From Paraburkholderia caribensis (lineage in GTDB: Bacteria; Pseudomonadota; Gammaproteobacteria; Burkholderiales; Burkholderiaceae), in assembly GCF_002902945.1 (NCBI RefSeq), contig NZ_CP026101.1:2666001-2730000 (forward strand): a stretch of 64,000 nt of DNA. Reading direction: 5' to 3'. Below the pieces are notes generated by a model. The model was not told the DNA's origin. It was given only the letters and a program-made list of their open reading frames with translations, and searched no databases. Within the stretch, counting starts at the first letter, position 1. Every line of letters starts with the position of its first letter. Positions 1 to 9,292 of this stretch are shown in pieces. The translations under genes and the position numbers were made by a program.

Positions 1-730
1 CAAGCCCATAGCCAATCAAAAACACAGCCGAAGCAGCCCCAACAGGCCGCGGCTTCCGCGTAAAAAACCACAGCACAAGAAACAGCACGACACCCTCAAG
101 CGCGATCTCATACAACTGCGACGGATGCCGCGGCAACATATGATATTGCGCAAACACCTCACCGAGATGCCACTGCGCGGCCTGCACCGGATGCGCCGCC
201 AGCCACCCGGCGTCTTCATTCGCGGCACCGGGAAACAGCATCGCCCAAGGCGCATCGGGCGACGTCACCCGCCCCCACAACTCACCATTGATAAAGTTAC
301 CAAGCCGCCCCGCCGCAAGACCAGTCGGCACCATCGGCGCGACGAAATCGGTCACCTGCAGCCACGTACGCTTACGCTGCCACGCAAACAACACCATCGC
401 GAGCGTCACGCCGAGAAATCCGCCATGGAACGACATGCCCCCTTCCCAAACCTTGAAGATGTCGAGAGGATGCGCGAAGTACCAGCTCGCCTTATAGAAC
501 AGCACATAACCCAGACGTCCGCCGAGTATCGTGCCGAGCACGCCGTAAAACAGCATGTCGTCGATATCCTTCGGGGTCCAGCCCTGTGCCGCGACATGCG
601 GCAGACGCAGCCGCAACCGGCCCACGACGATCGCCATGACAAAGGCGACCAGGTACATCAGGCCATACCAGCGGACGGCCAGCGGCCCGAGATGAATGGC
701 GATGGGATCGAAATTCGGGTGAATGTGCAT
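1..730 (-). CDS. lgt: Prolipoprotein diacylglyceryl transferase (3' truncated by window edge)
   Basis: Integral inner-membrane enzyme that moves diacylglycerol from phosphatidylglycerol to the lipobox cysteine of prolipoproteins. The gene starts at the ATG complementary to 728-730 and about 243 codons are visible before the window ends. Translation begins MHIHPNFDPIAIHLGPLAVR, the usual Lgt start, and carries the family's HGGFLG stretch (around 405-440) and an RLGNFINGELWGR stretch (around 270-310), which belongs to the Lgt signature region. Several hydrophobic segments fit a polytopic membrane protein. The C-terminal end lies outside the window, so intactness cannot be judged. Confidence 0.93.
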   Translation of the reverse strand, partial: MHIHPNFDPIAIHLGPLAVRWYGLMYLVAFVMAIVVGRLRLRLPHVAAQGWTPKDIDDMLFYGVLGTILGGRLGYVLFYKASWYFAHPLDIFKVWEGGMSFHGGFLGVTLAMVLFAWQRKRTWLQVTDFVAPMVPTGLAAGRLGNFINGELWGRVTSPDAPWAMLFPGAANEDAGWLAAHPVQAAQWHLGEVFAQYHMLPRHPSQLYEIALEGVVLFLVLWFFTRKPRPVGAASAVFLIGYGL

Positions 731-803
731 CGTATCGTTATAGGGGTTCGGTAATCTGGAAACTCAAGCGCATTGGACGCGCCGCGCCACAAAGGGTTCG
801 CCG

Positions 804-1790
804 CTAGCCGGCAAGCACATCGGCGTGAGCGCGCACGATGTCGATGAAACCGGCGAGCACAGGGCTCACTTCCGCCGTGCGCCACACCAGCCCGGTGACG
901 ACGGCGGGCACCGCCTCACGCAACGGACGATACACGACGCCCGTGCGCCGCAGGTTACGCAACGATTGCGGCACCAGCGCGACACCCATGCCCGCAGACA
1001 CCAGGCTCACGATCGTCTGCATCTGGATCGCCTCCTGGCCGATGTGCGGCGTGAGACCGGCCGCGCCGTAGCAATCCATAATCATGTCATAAAAGCCTGG
1101 CGCCAGACGCCTTGGGAAAACGACCAGCGGCGCATCGCCCGCTTGCGCAAGGCTCAACGGCTCGTCGCGCCATTCGGCCGCGCCCGCCCCGCTGGCTCCA
1201 TCGCCCGCAGCATCGAGCTCTGCATCGAACTCGATACGCGCCGCCATCTCCGTCGACATCGCGATCACCAGCGGCTCGCGCGCCAGCGGCAGCCACGACA
1301 GCTGCGACGCGTAGCGCGGCGGCAGCGGCCCGATGACCAGTCCCGCATCGACACGCCCCGCGACCAGCTCGTCGATCTGCACGTCGCTGGTCGCCTCGAG
1401 CAGTTCGAGCCGCACGCGCGGATGGCGCGCGCCGAACTCGCGCAACAGCGGCGGCAATAGCCCGTAATCCGCCGTCGACACGAACGCCAGCGACAGCACC
1501 CCCGCCTCGCCGCGCGCAAGACTCTGCGCCAATGGCCGCAGCCCCTCCGCACCCGCGAGCAGCCGCCGCACCTCGGGCAGCAGATCCGCGCCGACCGACG
1601 TCAGCTCGACCGAGCGTTTGGTGCGCGCAAACAGTTCGACGCCCAGCGTGTCTTCGAGCGCGCGGATTGCCTGCGACAGCGGCGGCTGCGTCATCGACAG
1701 CCGCGCCGCCGCGCGGCCGAAGTGCTTCTCTTCGGCGACGGTCACGAAATAGCGCAACTGGCGCAGATCAGGGACGGCAGGCAGGCTCAT
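804..1790 (-). CDS. LysR-family transcriptional regulator
   Basis: A 328-residue LysR-type regulator. The N-terminal winged helix-turn-helix (residues about 8-65, with the typical AAARLSMTQPPLSQAIRALE pattern) is followed by a periplasmic-binding-protein-like effector domain. It is divergent from ilvD, with 186 bp between the two starts. LysR regulators often control the divergent gene, so a role in ilvD or branched-chain amino acid control is possible, but the effector is unknown. AT-rich half-sites lie directly in front of its start. Its specific target cannot be read from sequence alone. Confidence 0.88.
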   Translation of the reverse strand: MSLPAVPDLRQLRYFVTVAEEKHFGRAAARLSMTQPPLSQAIRALEDTLGVELFARTKRSVELTSVGADLLPEVRRLLAGAEGLRPLAQSLARGEAGVLSLAFVSTADYGLLPPLLREFGARHPRVRLELLEATSDVQIDELVAGRVDAGLVIGPLPPRYASQLSWLPLAREPLVIAMSTEMAARIEFDAELDAAGDGASGAGAAEWRDEPLSLAQAGDAPLVVFPRRLAPGFYDMIMDCYGAAGLTPHIGQEAIQMQTIVSLVSAGMGVALVPQSLRNLRRTGVVYRPLREAVPAVVTGLVWRTAEVSPVLAGFIDIVRAHADVLAG

Positions 1791-1792
1791 TG

Positions 1793-1829
1793 ATATATTT
1801 TACGACCTAAACGACGCTGAATAATATAT
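1793..1829. promoter_or_regulatory. Candidate LysR binding region in the LysR/ilvD divergent promoter
   Basis: ATATATT at 1793-1799 and AATATAT at 1823-1829 form inverted half-sites in an otherwise GC-rich divergent intergenic region directly upstream of the LysR gene. The position suits an autoregulatory site, but AT-rich half-sites this short can arise by chance or be -10 elements. Confidence 0.3.
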
Positions 1830-1976
1830 TGGACATTCTTTTGCAGAAACTCCATTCTTGCCCAACGCGCCCGAACTAGACTAAAGAACCCGCGCTGGAA
1901 CCGCCCAGGCCGTTGCGCCGCAAGCGGGAAGCGAGCCGATTGGCGCGCACATCAAAACAACTGGATGGAGCTCCCC

Positions 1977-3650
1977 ATGCCGTACAACCGTCGTTCGAAG
2001 AACATCACGCAAGGCGTCGCGCGTTCGCCGAACCGCTCGATGTATTACGCGCTCGGCTACCAGAAGGACGACTTCGACAAGCCGATGATCGGCATCGCCA
2101 ACGGCCACTCGACCATCACGCCGTGCAACGCCGGCCTGCAACGCCTCACCGACGCCGCCGTCGAAGCCGTCAGGCGCTCCGACGCGAATCCGCAGACCTT
2201 CGGCACGCCGACCATCTCGGACGGCATGTCGATGGGCACGGAGGGCATGAAGTACTCGCTGGTGTCGCGCGAAGTGATCGCCGACTGCATCGAGACCTGC
2301 GTGCAAGGCCAGTGGATGGACGGCGTCGTCGTGATCGGCGGCTGTGACAAGAACATGCCGGGCGGCATGATCGGCCTCGCGCGGATGAACGTGCCGGGCA
2401 TTTACGTGTACGGCGGCACCATCAAGCCGGGCAAGTGGAAAGGCGCGGACCTGACCATCGTGTCGTCGTTCGAGGCCGTCGGCGAGTTCACGGCGGGCCG
2501 CATGTCGCAGGAAGATTTCGAAGGGGTCGAACAGAATGCCTGCCCGACCACGGGCTCGTGCGGCGGGATGTACACGGCCAACACGATGAGCTCGTCGTTC
2601 GAGGCACTCGGCATGTCGCTGATGTATTCGTCGACGATGGCGAACCCCGATCAGGAAAAAGTGGATTCGGCAGCGGAATCGGCGCGCGTGCTGGTCGAGG
2701 CCGTGAAGAAGGATCTCAAGCCGCGCGACATCATCACGAAGAAGTCGATCGAAAACGCCGTCGCGCTGATCATGGCGACGGGCGGCTCGACGAATGCCGT
2801 GCTGCACTATCTGGCCATCGCGCACGCGGCGGAAGTCGAATGGACGATCGACGACTTCGAGCGGATGCGCAAGAAAGTGCCCGTGATCTGCGACCTTAAG
2901 CCGTCGGGCAAGTACGTCGCTACCGATCTGCACCAGGCCGGCGGCATCCCGCAAGTGTTGAAGCTGCTGCTCGATGCAGGCCTGTTGCACGGCGACTGCG
3001 TGACCATCACGGGCAAGACCATCGCTGAAGAACTGAAGGACGTGCCCAGCAAGCCGCGCGCGGACCAGAAAGTGATCTATCCGCTCGACAAGGCGCTCTA
3101 CGACGAAGGCCATCTCGCGATCCTCAAGGGCAACCTCGCCGAAGACGGCGCCGTCGCGAAGATCACAGGCCTGAAGAATCCGGTCATCACGGGCCCGGCG
3201 CGCGTGTTCGACGACGAGCAAAGCGCAATGGATGCGATCCTCGCCGACAAGATCAAGGCAGGCGACGTCGTCGTGCTGCGCTATCTCGGCCCGCGAGGCG
3301 GTCCGGGCATGCCGGAGATGCTCGCGCCGACGTCTGCGATCATCGGCAAGGGGCTTGGCGAATCGGTCGGTCTCATCACCGACGGCCGCTTCTCGGGCGG
3401 CACGTGGGGCATGGTCGTGGGTCACGTCGCGCCGGAAGCGTTCGCCGGCGGCACGATCGCGCTCGTGCAGGAAGGCGACTCGATCACGATCGATGCGCAC
3501 AAGCTGCTGTTGCAACTGAATGTCGACGACGCCGAACTGCAACGCCGCCGCGGCGCATGGAAGCAGCCCGCGCCGCGTTACACGCGCGGCGTGCTGGCCA
3601 AGTTCGCGGCGCTCGTGAAGCCGGCCAACAAGGGCGCTGTCACGGACTGA
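1977..3650 (+). CDS. ilvD: Dihydroxy-acid dehydratase
   Basis: Dehydrates 2,3-dihydroxy-isovalerate and 2,3-dihydroxy-3-methylvalerate to the 2-oxo acids, the third common step of valine and isoleucine synthesis. It is a cytosolic iron-sulfur enzyme. The 557-residue product aligns end to end with the IlvD/Edd family: the Cys motifs GGCDKNMPG (about residue 120) and CPTTGSCGGMYTANTM (about 190) and the C-terminal DGRFSGG are present. I prefer the ATG at 1977 (MPYNRRSKNI) over the in-frame ATG at 1965, because GGAG at about 1967-1970 is then a correctly spaced ribosome site and the product matches the family start. A strong terminator follows. Confidence 0.96.
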   Translation: MPYNRRSKNITQGVARSPNRSMYYALGYQKDDFDKPMIGIANGHSTITPCNAGLQRLTDAAVEAVRRSDANPQTFGTPTISDGMSMGTEGMKYSLVSREVIADCIETCVQGQWMDGVVVIGGCDKNMPGGMIGLARMNVPGIYVYGGTIKPGKWKGADLTIVSSFEAVGEFTAGRMSQEDFEGVEQNACPTTGSCGGMYTANTMSSSFEALGMSLMYSSTMANPDQEKVDSAAESARVLVEAVKKDLKPRDIITKKSIENAVALIMATGGSTNAVLHYLAIAHAAEVEWTIDDFERMRKKVPVICDLKPSGKYVATDLHQAGGIPQVLKLLLDAGLLHGDCVTITGKTIAEELKDVPSKPRADQKVIYPLDKALYDEGHLAILKGNLAEDGAVAKITGLKNPVITGPARVFDDEQSAMDAILADKIKAGDVVVLRYLGPRGGPGMPEMLAPTSAIIGKGLGESVGLITDGRFSGGTWGMVVGHVAPEAFAGGTIALVQEGDSITIDAHKLLLQLNVDDAELQRRRGAWKQPAPRYTRGVLAKFAALVKPANKGAVTD

Positions 3651-3693
3651 CGCGGCGCGGCATCGCAGGGTGACGCAAACAACGCTTCGACGG

Positions 3694-3733
3694 GCAAAGG
3701 GGCACACGGCTCTCCGTGTGCCCCTTTGCTCTT
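3694..3733 (+). terminator. Rho-independent terminator after ilvD
   Basis: A perfect 16-bp stem (GCAAAGGGGCACACGG paired with 3714-3729) closes a 4-nt CTCT loop and is followed by a short T-containing tail. It lies 43 bp after the ilvD stop and before the cytochrome gene, so the two genes are probably separate transcripts. Confidence 0.8.
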
Positions 3734-3780
3734 ATAATGCGTCCACCACGAGCCGGGCTGAGTCACCGGCGGAGACCATA

Positions 3781-4104
3781 ATGAAATCGAAGTCGTATGC
3801 GGCACTCGTGCTGGCAGGCACTTTGGCATTCACCGGCACGGCGCGCGCGCAAGCTCCGGGCCTCGCACTCGCGCAAAAGCAGAACTGCATGAGCTGCCAT
3901 TCGGTCACGCGGCAATTCATGGGACCTCCGCTGCACGATGTCGCCGCTAAATACGCGACGCGCAGCGATGCCGTGGTCTACCTCACGCGCAAGATCATGG
4001 AAGGCAGCGCAGGCGTGTGGGGACCCGTGCCGATGCCTGCCAACACGCAGGTCACGCAGGACGAAGCCGTGTCGCTGGCAAGCTGGATCCTGACGCTCAA
4101 GTAA
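3781..4104 (+). CDS. Small monohaem class I cytochrome c, periplasmic
   Basis: A 107-residue protein starting MKSKSYAALVLAG. The N-terminal ~23 residues are a Sec signal peptide ending ARA-Q. One haem-binding motif, CMSCH, follows at about residue 37-41, and a likely axial methionine sits in GPVPMPAN near residue 82. Size and layout match the cytochrome c551/c552 electron carriers of beta- and gammaproteobacteria. Partner oxidase or reductase is not in the window. Start chosen at the ATG at 3781, since the in-frame upstream extension reads through the ilvD terminator. Confidence 0.88.
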   Translation: MKSKSYAALVLAGTLAFTGTARAQAPGLALAQKQNCMSCHSVTRQFMGPPLHDVAAKYATRSDAVVYLTRKIMEGSAGVWGPVPMPANTQVTQDEAVSLASWILTLK

Positions 4105-4120
4105 CGCACGCAGCCACTGC

Positions 4121-4807
4121 TTATTTGCTGGTGGTCGAATTGCCGAGTTCTTCGCGGATCGCCTCGCGCACCCAACTGAGCATTTCCGTTTCCAGCGCGA
4201 GCGCAACCTCGCGCGTGATCTGATTGACGAGCCAGGTCGTGTGATCCTGGAATGCATCGCGGCAGCGCGCCTCGATCAGATTGCGGCCATCGCCTTTCAG
4301 ATAGGTCGCGAAACGGCCGCGCAAACGCTCGGCCAACACGTCGGCATCGTAGTCGGACCTCGCCGCAGGCGTCGGCGCAGGTGCGTGCTCCACGGGCGTC
4401 GTCAGCGCATCCGGCACGGACGGCGCGACATAGTGCTCGGCAGCCGAACCCGATGTGAACTCCGCTTCACCCGGCACGAACTGCGCGGGCTCGCGCATCG
4501 GCGTACGCGGAGATTCGTAGATGGAATCGAGAACGGGCACGTCGTCGTCAGCATGGACAGACGGCGTTTGCGGCTCCGCGTGCGCGGCTGGCTGTTGCTT
4601 CGCCTCGTGAGGCGCATCATGGCTCGCGTCATGCTGCGCGCCGTGCGCCGTTCCATGCCTGCGCGCATGCGCGCCTTCATGGGCGTGCGCGCTGCTGCGC
4701 TTCGGCCGCTTCGCCTTCGCATGCGGCTCGTGGCCCGTCTCCATCACATCGGTGAGAGTGGGGATGTCTTGATCGGAAGAGTCGGAAGGGTCGGAAGATT
4801 GGGACAC
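4121..4807 (-). CDS. DUF2486 family protein
   Basis: A 228-residue acidic protein beginning MSQSSDPSDSSDQDIPTLTD. The middle third is a low-complexity stretch rich in His, Ala and Glu. A conserved C-terminal helical region follows (residues about 155-225, including ETEMLSWVREAIREELGNS). This layout fits DUF2486, a Burkholderiales family of unknown role that is usually found beside holC and pepA, as here. No signal peptide or membrane segment is visible. Function unknown. Confidence 0.75.
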   Translation of the reverse strand: MSQSSDPSDSSDQDIPTLTDVMETGHEPHAKAKRPKRSSAHAHEGAHARRHGTAHGAQHDASHDAPHEAKQQPAAHAEPQTPSVHADDDVPVLDSIYESPRTPMREPAQFVPGEAEFTSGSAAEHYVAPSVPDALTTPVEHAPAPTPAARSDYDADVLAERLRGRFATYLKGDGRNLIEARCRDAFQDHTTWLVNQITREVALALETEMLSWVREAIREELGNSTTSK

Positions 4808-4886
4808 GAAAGCACTCCCTTTAAAGATCGGACGAGCCGGTTCTGCGCAAATCGGACAACACCGCGCATCGAGCGGACAGAACCCG

Positions 4887-5303
4887 TCAGGCGCCCTGCT
4901 TGTAGTTATTCAGAGCATAGCCGCGATCGCGGTAGAAGCGATAGCGCTCGCGCCCCGCGGCGAGTTCGTCGGGCGCGTTGCCGACGATTTCCAGCAGGCG
5001 CTCGAAGCGCGCGAACTGCGACGGCACCGTCGCGCCCAGATTCAACAGTATCTGATGATGCGGCGCGTCGTCGAGCGACGACGTCAGCACGACGGGCGTT
5101 TGCGCCGCAAGCGGGCTCACCGCGAGGCAGTGCGGGATGAAGTCGAGCGGCGAGAAGGTCCACAACTGCTCGTCGAACGCGCGCAGGCGCGGCGGTTCGG
5201 CCAGCACGACGAGCGGCTGGCCGGCCTGATACGCCTTGCGCACGAGACGGCAAGCATACTGCAGCGAATCGCCGACGTTCGAATGAAAGTCGATGCGTGT
5301 CAT
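4887..5303 (-). CDS. holC: DNA polymerase III subunit chi
   Basis: A 138-residue protein (MTRIDFHSNVGDSLQYACRL) matching HolC, the clamp-loader accessory subunit that contacts single-strand-binding protein and, through psi, the DnaX complex. The typical features are a start in a beta strand with FHSNV, the middle LWTFSPLDFIPH, and a C-terminal RYRFYRDRGYALNNYK. It lies 46 bp downstream of pepA on the same strand, an arrangement conserved in proteobacteria. Confidence 0.93.
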   Translation of the reverse strand: MTRIDFHSNVGDSLQYACRLVRKAYQAGQPLVVLAEPPRLRAFDEQLWTFSPLDFIPHCLAVSPLAAQTPVVLTSSLDDAPHHQILLNLGATVPSQFARFERLLEIVGNAPDELAAGRERYRFYRDRGYALNNYKQGA

Positions 5304-5349
5304 CGGCGATCCTGCTTCGCTGCTTGATGCGCGATCGGACTGCTACACG

Positions 5350-6861
5350 TCATTGTGCAGCGCGGTCGATCAGGAACTGCGACAGCAACGGCACGGGACG
5401 GCCCGTCGCGCCCTTTGCTGCACCGCTCTTCCATGCGGTGCCCGCGATGTCGAGGTGAGCCCACGGATACGCTTCCGTGAAGCGCGACAGGAAGCACGCT
5501 GCCGTCACGCTGCCCGCCGGACGTCCGCCGATGTTCGCGAGATCGGCGAAGTTCGACTTCAGCTGATCCTGATACTCGTCGTCGAGCGGCAGGCGCCATG
5601 CCGGGTCGGAGGCTTCCTTCGATGCGTCGAGCAGTTCGCCCGCAAGCGCGTCGTCTTTCGAGAACAGGCCGCTGTTGTGATGACCGAGCGCAATGATGCA
5701 GGCGCCCGTCAGCGTCGCGATGTCGATCACGGCGGCCGGCTTGAAGCGTTCGGCATACGTGAGCGCGTCGCACAGGATCAGGCGGCCTTCCGCGTCCGTG
5801 TTCAGCACTTCGATTGTCAGGCCCTTCATGCTGGTGACGATGTCGCCCGGCTTGGTCGCGTTGCCGGCCGGCATGTTTTCGCAGGTCGGAATGATGCCGA
5901 CCACGTTCAGCTTCAGGCCCATTTCTGCGACGGCGCGCAGCGTGCCGAGCACGGAGCCCGCGCCGCACATGTCGTACTTCATCTCGTCCATGCTGTCGCC
6001 GGGCTTGAGCGAAATGCCGCCCGTGTCGAACGTGATGCCCTTGCCGACCAGCACGACGGGCGCGGCCTTCGCGGAGCCGCCCTGATACTGGAGAACGATG
6101 AACTGCGGCGGCTCGACGGAGCCTTTGGTGACCGACAGGAACGAACCCATCTTGAGTGCTTCGAGCTGCTTCTGGCCGAGCACTTCGACCTTCAGCTTCC
6201 AGTCTTTCGCGAGCTTCTTCGCGGTCGTGGCCAGATAGGTCGGCGTGCAGACGTTGCCCGGCAGGTTGCCGAGGTCCTTCGTCAGATCCATGCCGTTCGA
6301 CAGCGCGACGCCCTGCTTGAGGGCTACCTTCGCGAGCTTCTCGTCAGCTGCGTCGACGCTGAACACGATACGCTTGAGCGCGCGCGTGCTGTTGTCCGGC
6401 TTGCTCTTCATCTGCGTGAACCGGTAAGTCAGTTCGCGCAGTGCCAGAATGGCGGCGCGCACGGCCCAGTCCGACGAGCGTTCCTTGACAGGCGCCTGAG
6501 CGAGCGTGAACGTGACCTGGGTGATCTTCGTGCCGAGGATAGCGCGCCACGCGGCGCGCACGGCGTCGCCATAGACCTTCTGGGTGAACGCGTCCTGCTT
6601 GCCGAGACCGACCAGCAGCACGCGCGACGCGCCGATGCCCTGCACTTCATGCAGGAACACCGTGCTGCCCGTCTTGCCGTCCATGTCGCCCGCCTTGATG
6701 ATGCGCGTGAGCAGACCCTTGGTGGCCGCGTCGATTTCCAGCGCCGCGCCCGACAGCGTCTGCGACTCGAACACGCCGATCACGATGCAATCCGATTTTC
6801 CGGTAAGGAACCCGTTGGTCGAGCCTTTGCTCCAATCACAGGCTTTTATGCTAAAGTCCAT
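5350..6861 (-). CDS. pepA: Leucyl aminopeptidase (M17, cytosolic)
   Basis: A 503-residue M17 metallo-aminopeptidase that releases N-terminal residues from peptides using two metal ions. The C-terminal catalytic domain carries the family signature NTDAEGRL at about residue 355 and the metal/catalytic stretch GKGITFDTGGISLKPG near 275. The N-terminal domain (residues 1-170) is the usual PepA regulatory/DNA-binding type, and in some bacteria PepA also acts in site-specific recombination. It is divergent from lptF with 136 bp between, the common pepA/lptFG layout. Confidence 0.96.
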   Translation of the reverse strand: MDFSIKACDWSKGSTNGFLTGKSDCIVIGVFESQTLSGAALEIDAATKGLLTRIIKAGDMDGKTGSTVFLHEVQGIGASRVLLVGLGKQDAFTQKVYGDAVRAAWRAILGTKITQVTFTLAQAPVKERSSDWAVRAAILALRELTYRFTQMKSKPDNSTRALKRIVFSVDAADEKLAKVALKQGVALSNGMDLTKDLGNLPGNVCTPTYLATTAKKLAKDWKLKVEVLGQKQLEALKMGSFLSVTKGSVEPPQFIVLQYQGGSAKAAPVVLVGKGITFDTGGISLKPGDSMDEMKYDMCGAGSVLGTLRAVAEMGLKLNVVGIIPTCENMPAGNATKPGDIVTSMKGLTIEVLNTDAEGRLILCDALTYAERFKPAAVIDIATLTGACIIALGHHNSGLFSKDDALAGELLDASKEASDPAWRLPLDDEYQDQLKSNFADLANIGGRPAGSVTAACFLSRFTEAYPWAHLDIAGTAWKSGAAKGATGRPVPLLSQFLIDRAAQ

Positions 6862-6997
6862 CGCGCTTGTCCTCGGATAAAATCTGGGCTTAGGATGAAA
6901 GCCGCAATTATCCGCTATTTTTCCCGCGGCGGCTGCACGAAGGCGTGACGGGGCTCAACCCCACTGCCTGTCGGAGCGCGCCCTCTCCTCATCAACC

Positions 6998-8110
6998 ATG
7001 ATTTTTGAACGCTCTCTCCAGCGCGAACTGGCGTATACGGCTGGCGCCGTGTTCATGGTTCTGCTCACGCTGGTCCTGACGACGATGATGATCCGCATCG
7101 TCGGCTTCGCGGCGTCCGGTGAAATCGACCCGCGCGACGTGCTCGTGCTGATCGGTCTGACGGTCATCGGCTACCTCGCGATCATGCTGGTCGCGACGCT
7201 GTTCGTGTCGATCCTGTTCGTGCTCACGCGCTGGTACAAGGATTCCGAAATGGTCGTGTGGCTCGCCTCGGGCGTCAGCCTCACACGCTTCATCAAGCCG
7301 ATCGGCCTGTTCGCGACGCCCATCATCATTCTGATTGCCTTCTTCGTGTTCGTCGGCTGGCCGTGGTCGAACCAGCAGAGCAAGCTGATCCGCGCGCGCT
7401 TCCAGCAGCGCGACGAGGTCTCGCTGCTCGCGCCGGGCCAGTTCCGCGAATCGGCTACGAGCCATCGCGTGTTCTTCATCGAGAAGATGTCGCCCGATCA
7501 GGGTCACGTCGAAAACGTATTCGTCACGAGCACCGAGGGCGGCAAGGTGAACGTGGTCGTGTCGAAGAACGGCCACACGGAAACGCATAAGAACGGCGAC
7601 CGCTTCGTCGTGCTCGAAAACGGCCGCCGCTATGACGGCGAGCCGGGCCATCCCGACTTCCGCATCATGGAGTTCGAGCGCTATGGCGTGAAGATCCAGA
7701 GCCAGCCGGTCGTCAATACGCCCACCACGACGGGCACGCCGACGCTCGACCTGTTCCGCGACCCGACCCGCCAGAATCTGGCTGAATTCGCATGGCGCGC
7801 GGGCCTGCCCTTGATCGCGATCAACCTGATGCTGCTCGCCATCCCGCTCGCGCACCAGAATCCGCGCCGCAGCCGCACGATTAATCTCGTGATGGCCGTG
7901 CTGATCTATCTGACGTACTCGAACCTGCTGAACGTCGTGCAGTCGTGGATCGAGCAAGGCAAGATGTCGTTCGGCGTGGGGCTCGTGGGGTTGCATGTCG
8001 TGGTAGCGCTGGTCGTCGCGTTCATTTTCTGGCTGCGGGTGCGCAACCGGCCGCTCTTCACGCGGGCGACGTTCAGCCGGTCGTCGAGCCGTCCGGCGCA
8101 GGGAGCGTGA
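6998..8110 (+). CDS. lptF: LPS export ABC transporter permease LptF
   Basis: A 370-residue inner-membrane permease of the LptB2FG complex, which extracts lipopolysaccharide from the inner membrane for transport to the surface. It begins MIFERSLQRELAYTAGAVF and shows the family layout of three transmembrane helices, a periplasmic beta-jellyroll-like domain (about residues 125-265), then three more helices. The next gene, lptG, starts 3 bp after its stop, so the pair is translationally linked. Confidence 0.95.
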   Translation: MIFERSLQRELAYTAGAVFMVLLTLVLTTMMIRIVGFAASGEIDPRDVLVLIGLTVIGYLAIMLVATLFVSILFVLTRWYKDSEMVVWLASGVSLTRFIKPIGLFATPIIILIAFFVFVGWPWSNQQSKLIRARFQQRDEVSLLAPGQFRESATSHRVFFIEKMSPDQGHVENVFVTSTEGGKVNVVVSKNGHTETHKNGDRFVVLENGRRYDGEPGHPDFRIMEFERYGVKIQSQPVVNTPTTTGTPTLDLFRDPTRQNLAEFAWRAGLPLIAINLMLLAIPLAHQNPRRSRTINLVMAVLIYLTYSNLLNVVQSWIEQGKMSFGVGLVGLHVVVALVVAFIFWLRVRNRPLFTRATFSRSSSRPAQGA

Positions 8111-8113
8111 CCA

Positions 8114-9262
8114 ATGCGCATCTATGAAAAGTATTTCGCGCGTCAGGTTTACCTCACGTTCATCTTCATTCTGTTCGCGTTCTCGGGTCTGTTCTTCTTC
8201 TTCGACCTGATCAACGAACTGAACTCGGTCGGCCACGGCAACTACAAGTTCCAGTACGCGGTGCTGCGCGTCGCGCTGCAAACGCCGTCGCGTTTCTACG
8301 AAATCATTCCCGTTGCGGCGTTGATCAGCGCGATCTACGTGTTCGCGCAGATGGCGGCGAATTCCGAGTACACGATTTTCCGCGTGTCCGGTCTCGCCAC
8401 CAACCAGGCGCTGCGCTCGCTGCTGAAGATCGGTATCCCGCTGGTGTTCCTCACGTACATCATTGGCGAAGTGGTCGGGCCGTACACGGATCAGTTGTCG
8501 GAGCGGGTGCGTCTGGAGGCGCTCGGGTCGTCGGTGTCGAGCAATTTCGAGTCGGGCGTCTGGGTGAAGGACACGCTGACGGCGCGTGCCGACGGCGAAC
8601 AGGTGACGCGCTTCGTGAACGTCGGGCAGTTGCAGCCGGACGCGACTATCTCGAACGTGCGCATCTACGAGTTCGACTCGAAGTTCCGTCTGTCGAACGT
8701 GCGCATCGCGAAGTCGGGCAAGTATCAGCCGCCCGGCCACTGGCTGCTGACGGACGTCACGGACACGCAACTGATCGACGTCGCGCAGGACTCCAGCAAG
8801 CCCGCCGATGCGTTGAACCCGGTGTATCGCGCGAAGCAGGTGACGTTGCCTGAATACTCGCTGCGCTCGGAATTGACGCCGCAGATTCTGTCGGTGCTGC
8901 TGGTTGCGCCGGAGCGGATGTCGATGTTCAATCTGTTCCGTTATATCCAGCACTTGACCGAGAACCATCAGGACACGCAACGGTACGAGATCGCGCTGTG
9001 GCGCAAGGTGTTGTATCCGTTCGCGGTGTTCGTGATGCTGGTGCTGTCGCTGCCGTTTGCTTACCTGCACACGCGCGCGGGCGTGGTTGGGGTGAAGGTG
9101 TTCGGCGGGATCATGCTGGGGATGAGCTTTCAGCTGTTCAATACGCTGTTCTCGCACATCGGCAATCTGAATACGTGGCCAGCGCCGTTGACGGCGGCGA
9201 CGCCGGGGTTGATCTATCTCGTGCTTGGGCTCGTCGGGCTCAAGTGGGTCGACAGGCATTAG
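8114..9262 (+). CDS. lptG: LPS export ABC transporter permease LptG
   Basis: A 382-residue partner of LptF in the LptB2FG extractor. It starts MRIYEKYFARQVYLTFIFIL and has the same plan: N-terminal helices, a periplasmic domain (about residues 130-270), and C-terminal helices. The conserved ARQVYLTF start and the VFVMLVLSLPFAYLHTR segment are visible. In the last ~300 bp codons drift toward G- and T-ending forms compared with lptF, part of the strand composition change described near repeat copy 1. Confidence 0.95.
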   Translation: MRIYEKYFARQVYLTFIFILFAFSGLFFFFDLINELNSVGHGNYKFQYAVLRVALQTPSRFYEIIPVAALISAIYVFAQMAANSEYTIFRVSGLATNQALRSLLKIGIPLVFLTYIIGEVVGPYTDQLSERVRLEALGSSVSSNFESGVWVKDTLTARADGEQVTRFVNVGQLQPDATISNVRIYEFDSKFRLSNVRIAKSGKYQPPGHWLLTDVTDTQLIDVAQDSSKPADALNPVYRAKQVTLPEYSLRSELTPQILSVLLVAPERMSMFNLFRYIQHLTENHQDTQRYEIALWRKVLYPFAVFVMLVLSLPFAYLHTRAGVVGVKVFGGIMLGMSFQLFNTLFSHIGNLNTWPAPLTAATPGLIYLVLGLVGLKWVDRH

Positions 9263-9292
9263 GCGTTTTTTATTTGTTCTCTACGAGGCGAT

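Noticed and set aside
1881..3707. Long antisense frame opposite ilvD, and similar ones opposite lptFG (6992-9259) and ureC (43201-44916)
   Set aside because: High third-position GC leaves the complementary frame open; composition is Arg/His-rich and has no family pattern, while the sense genes are certain.
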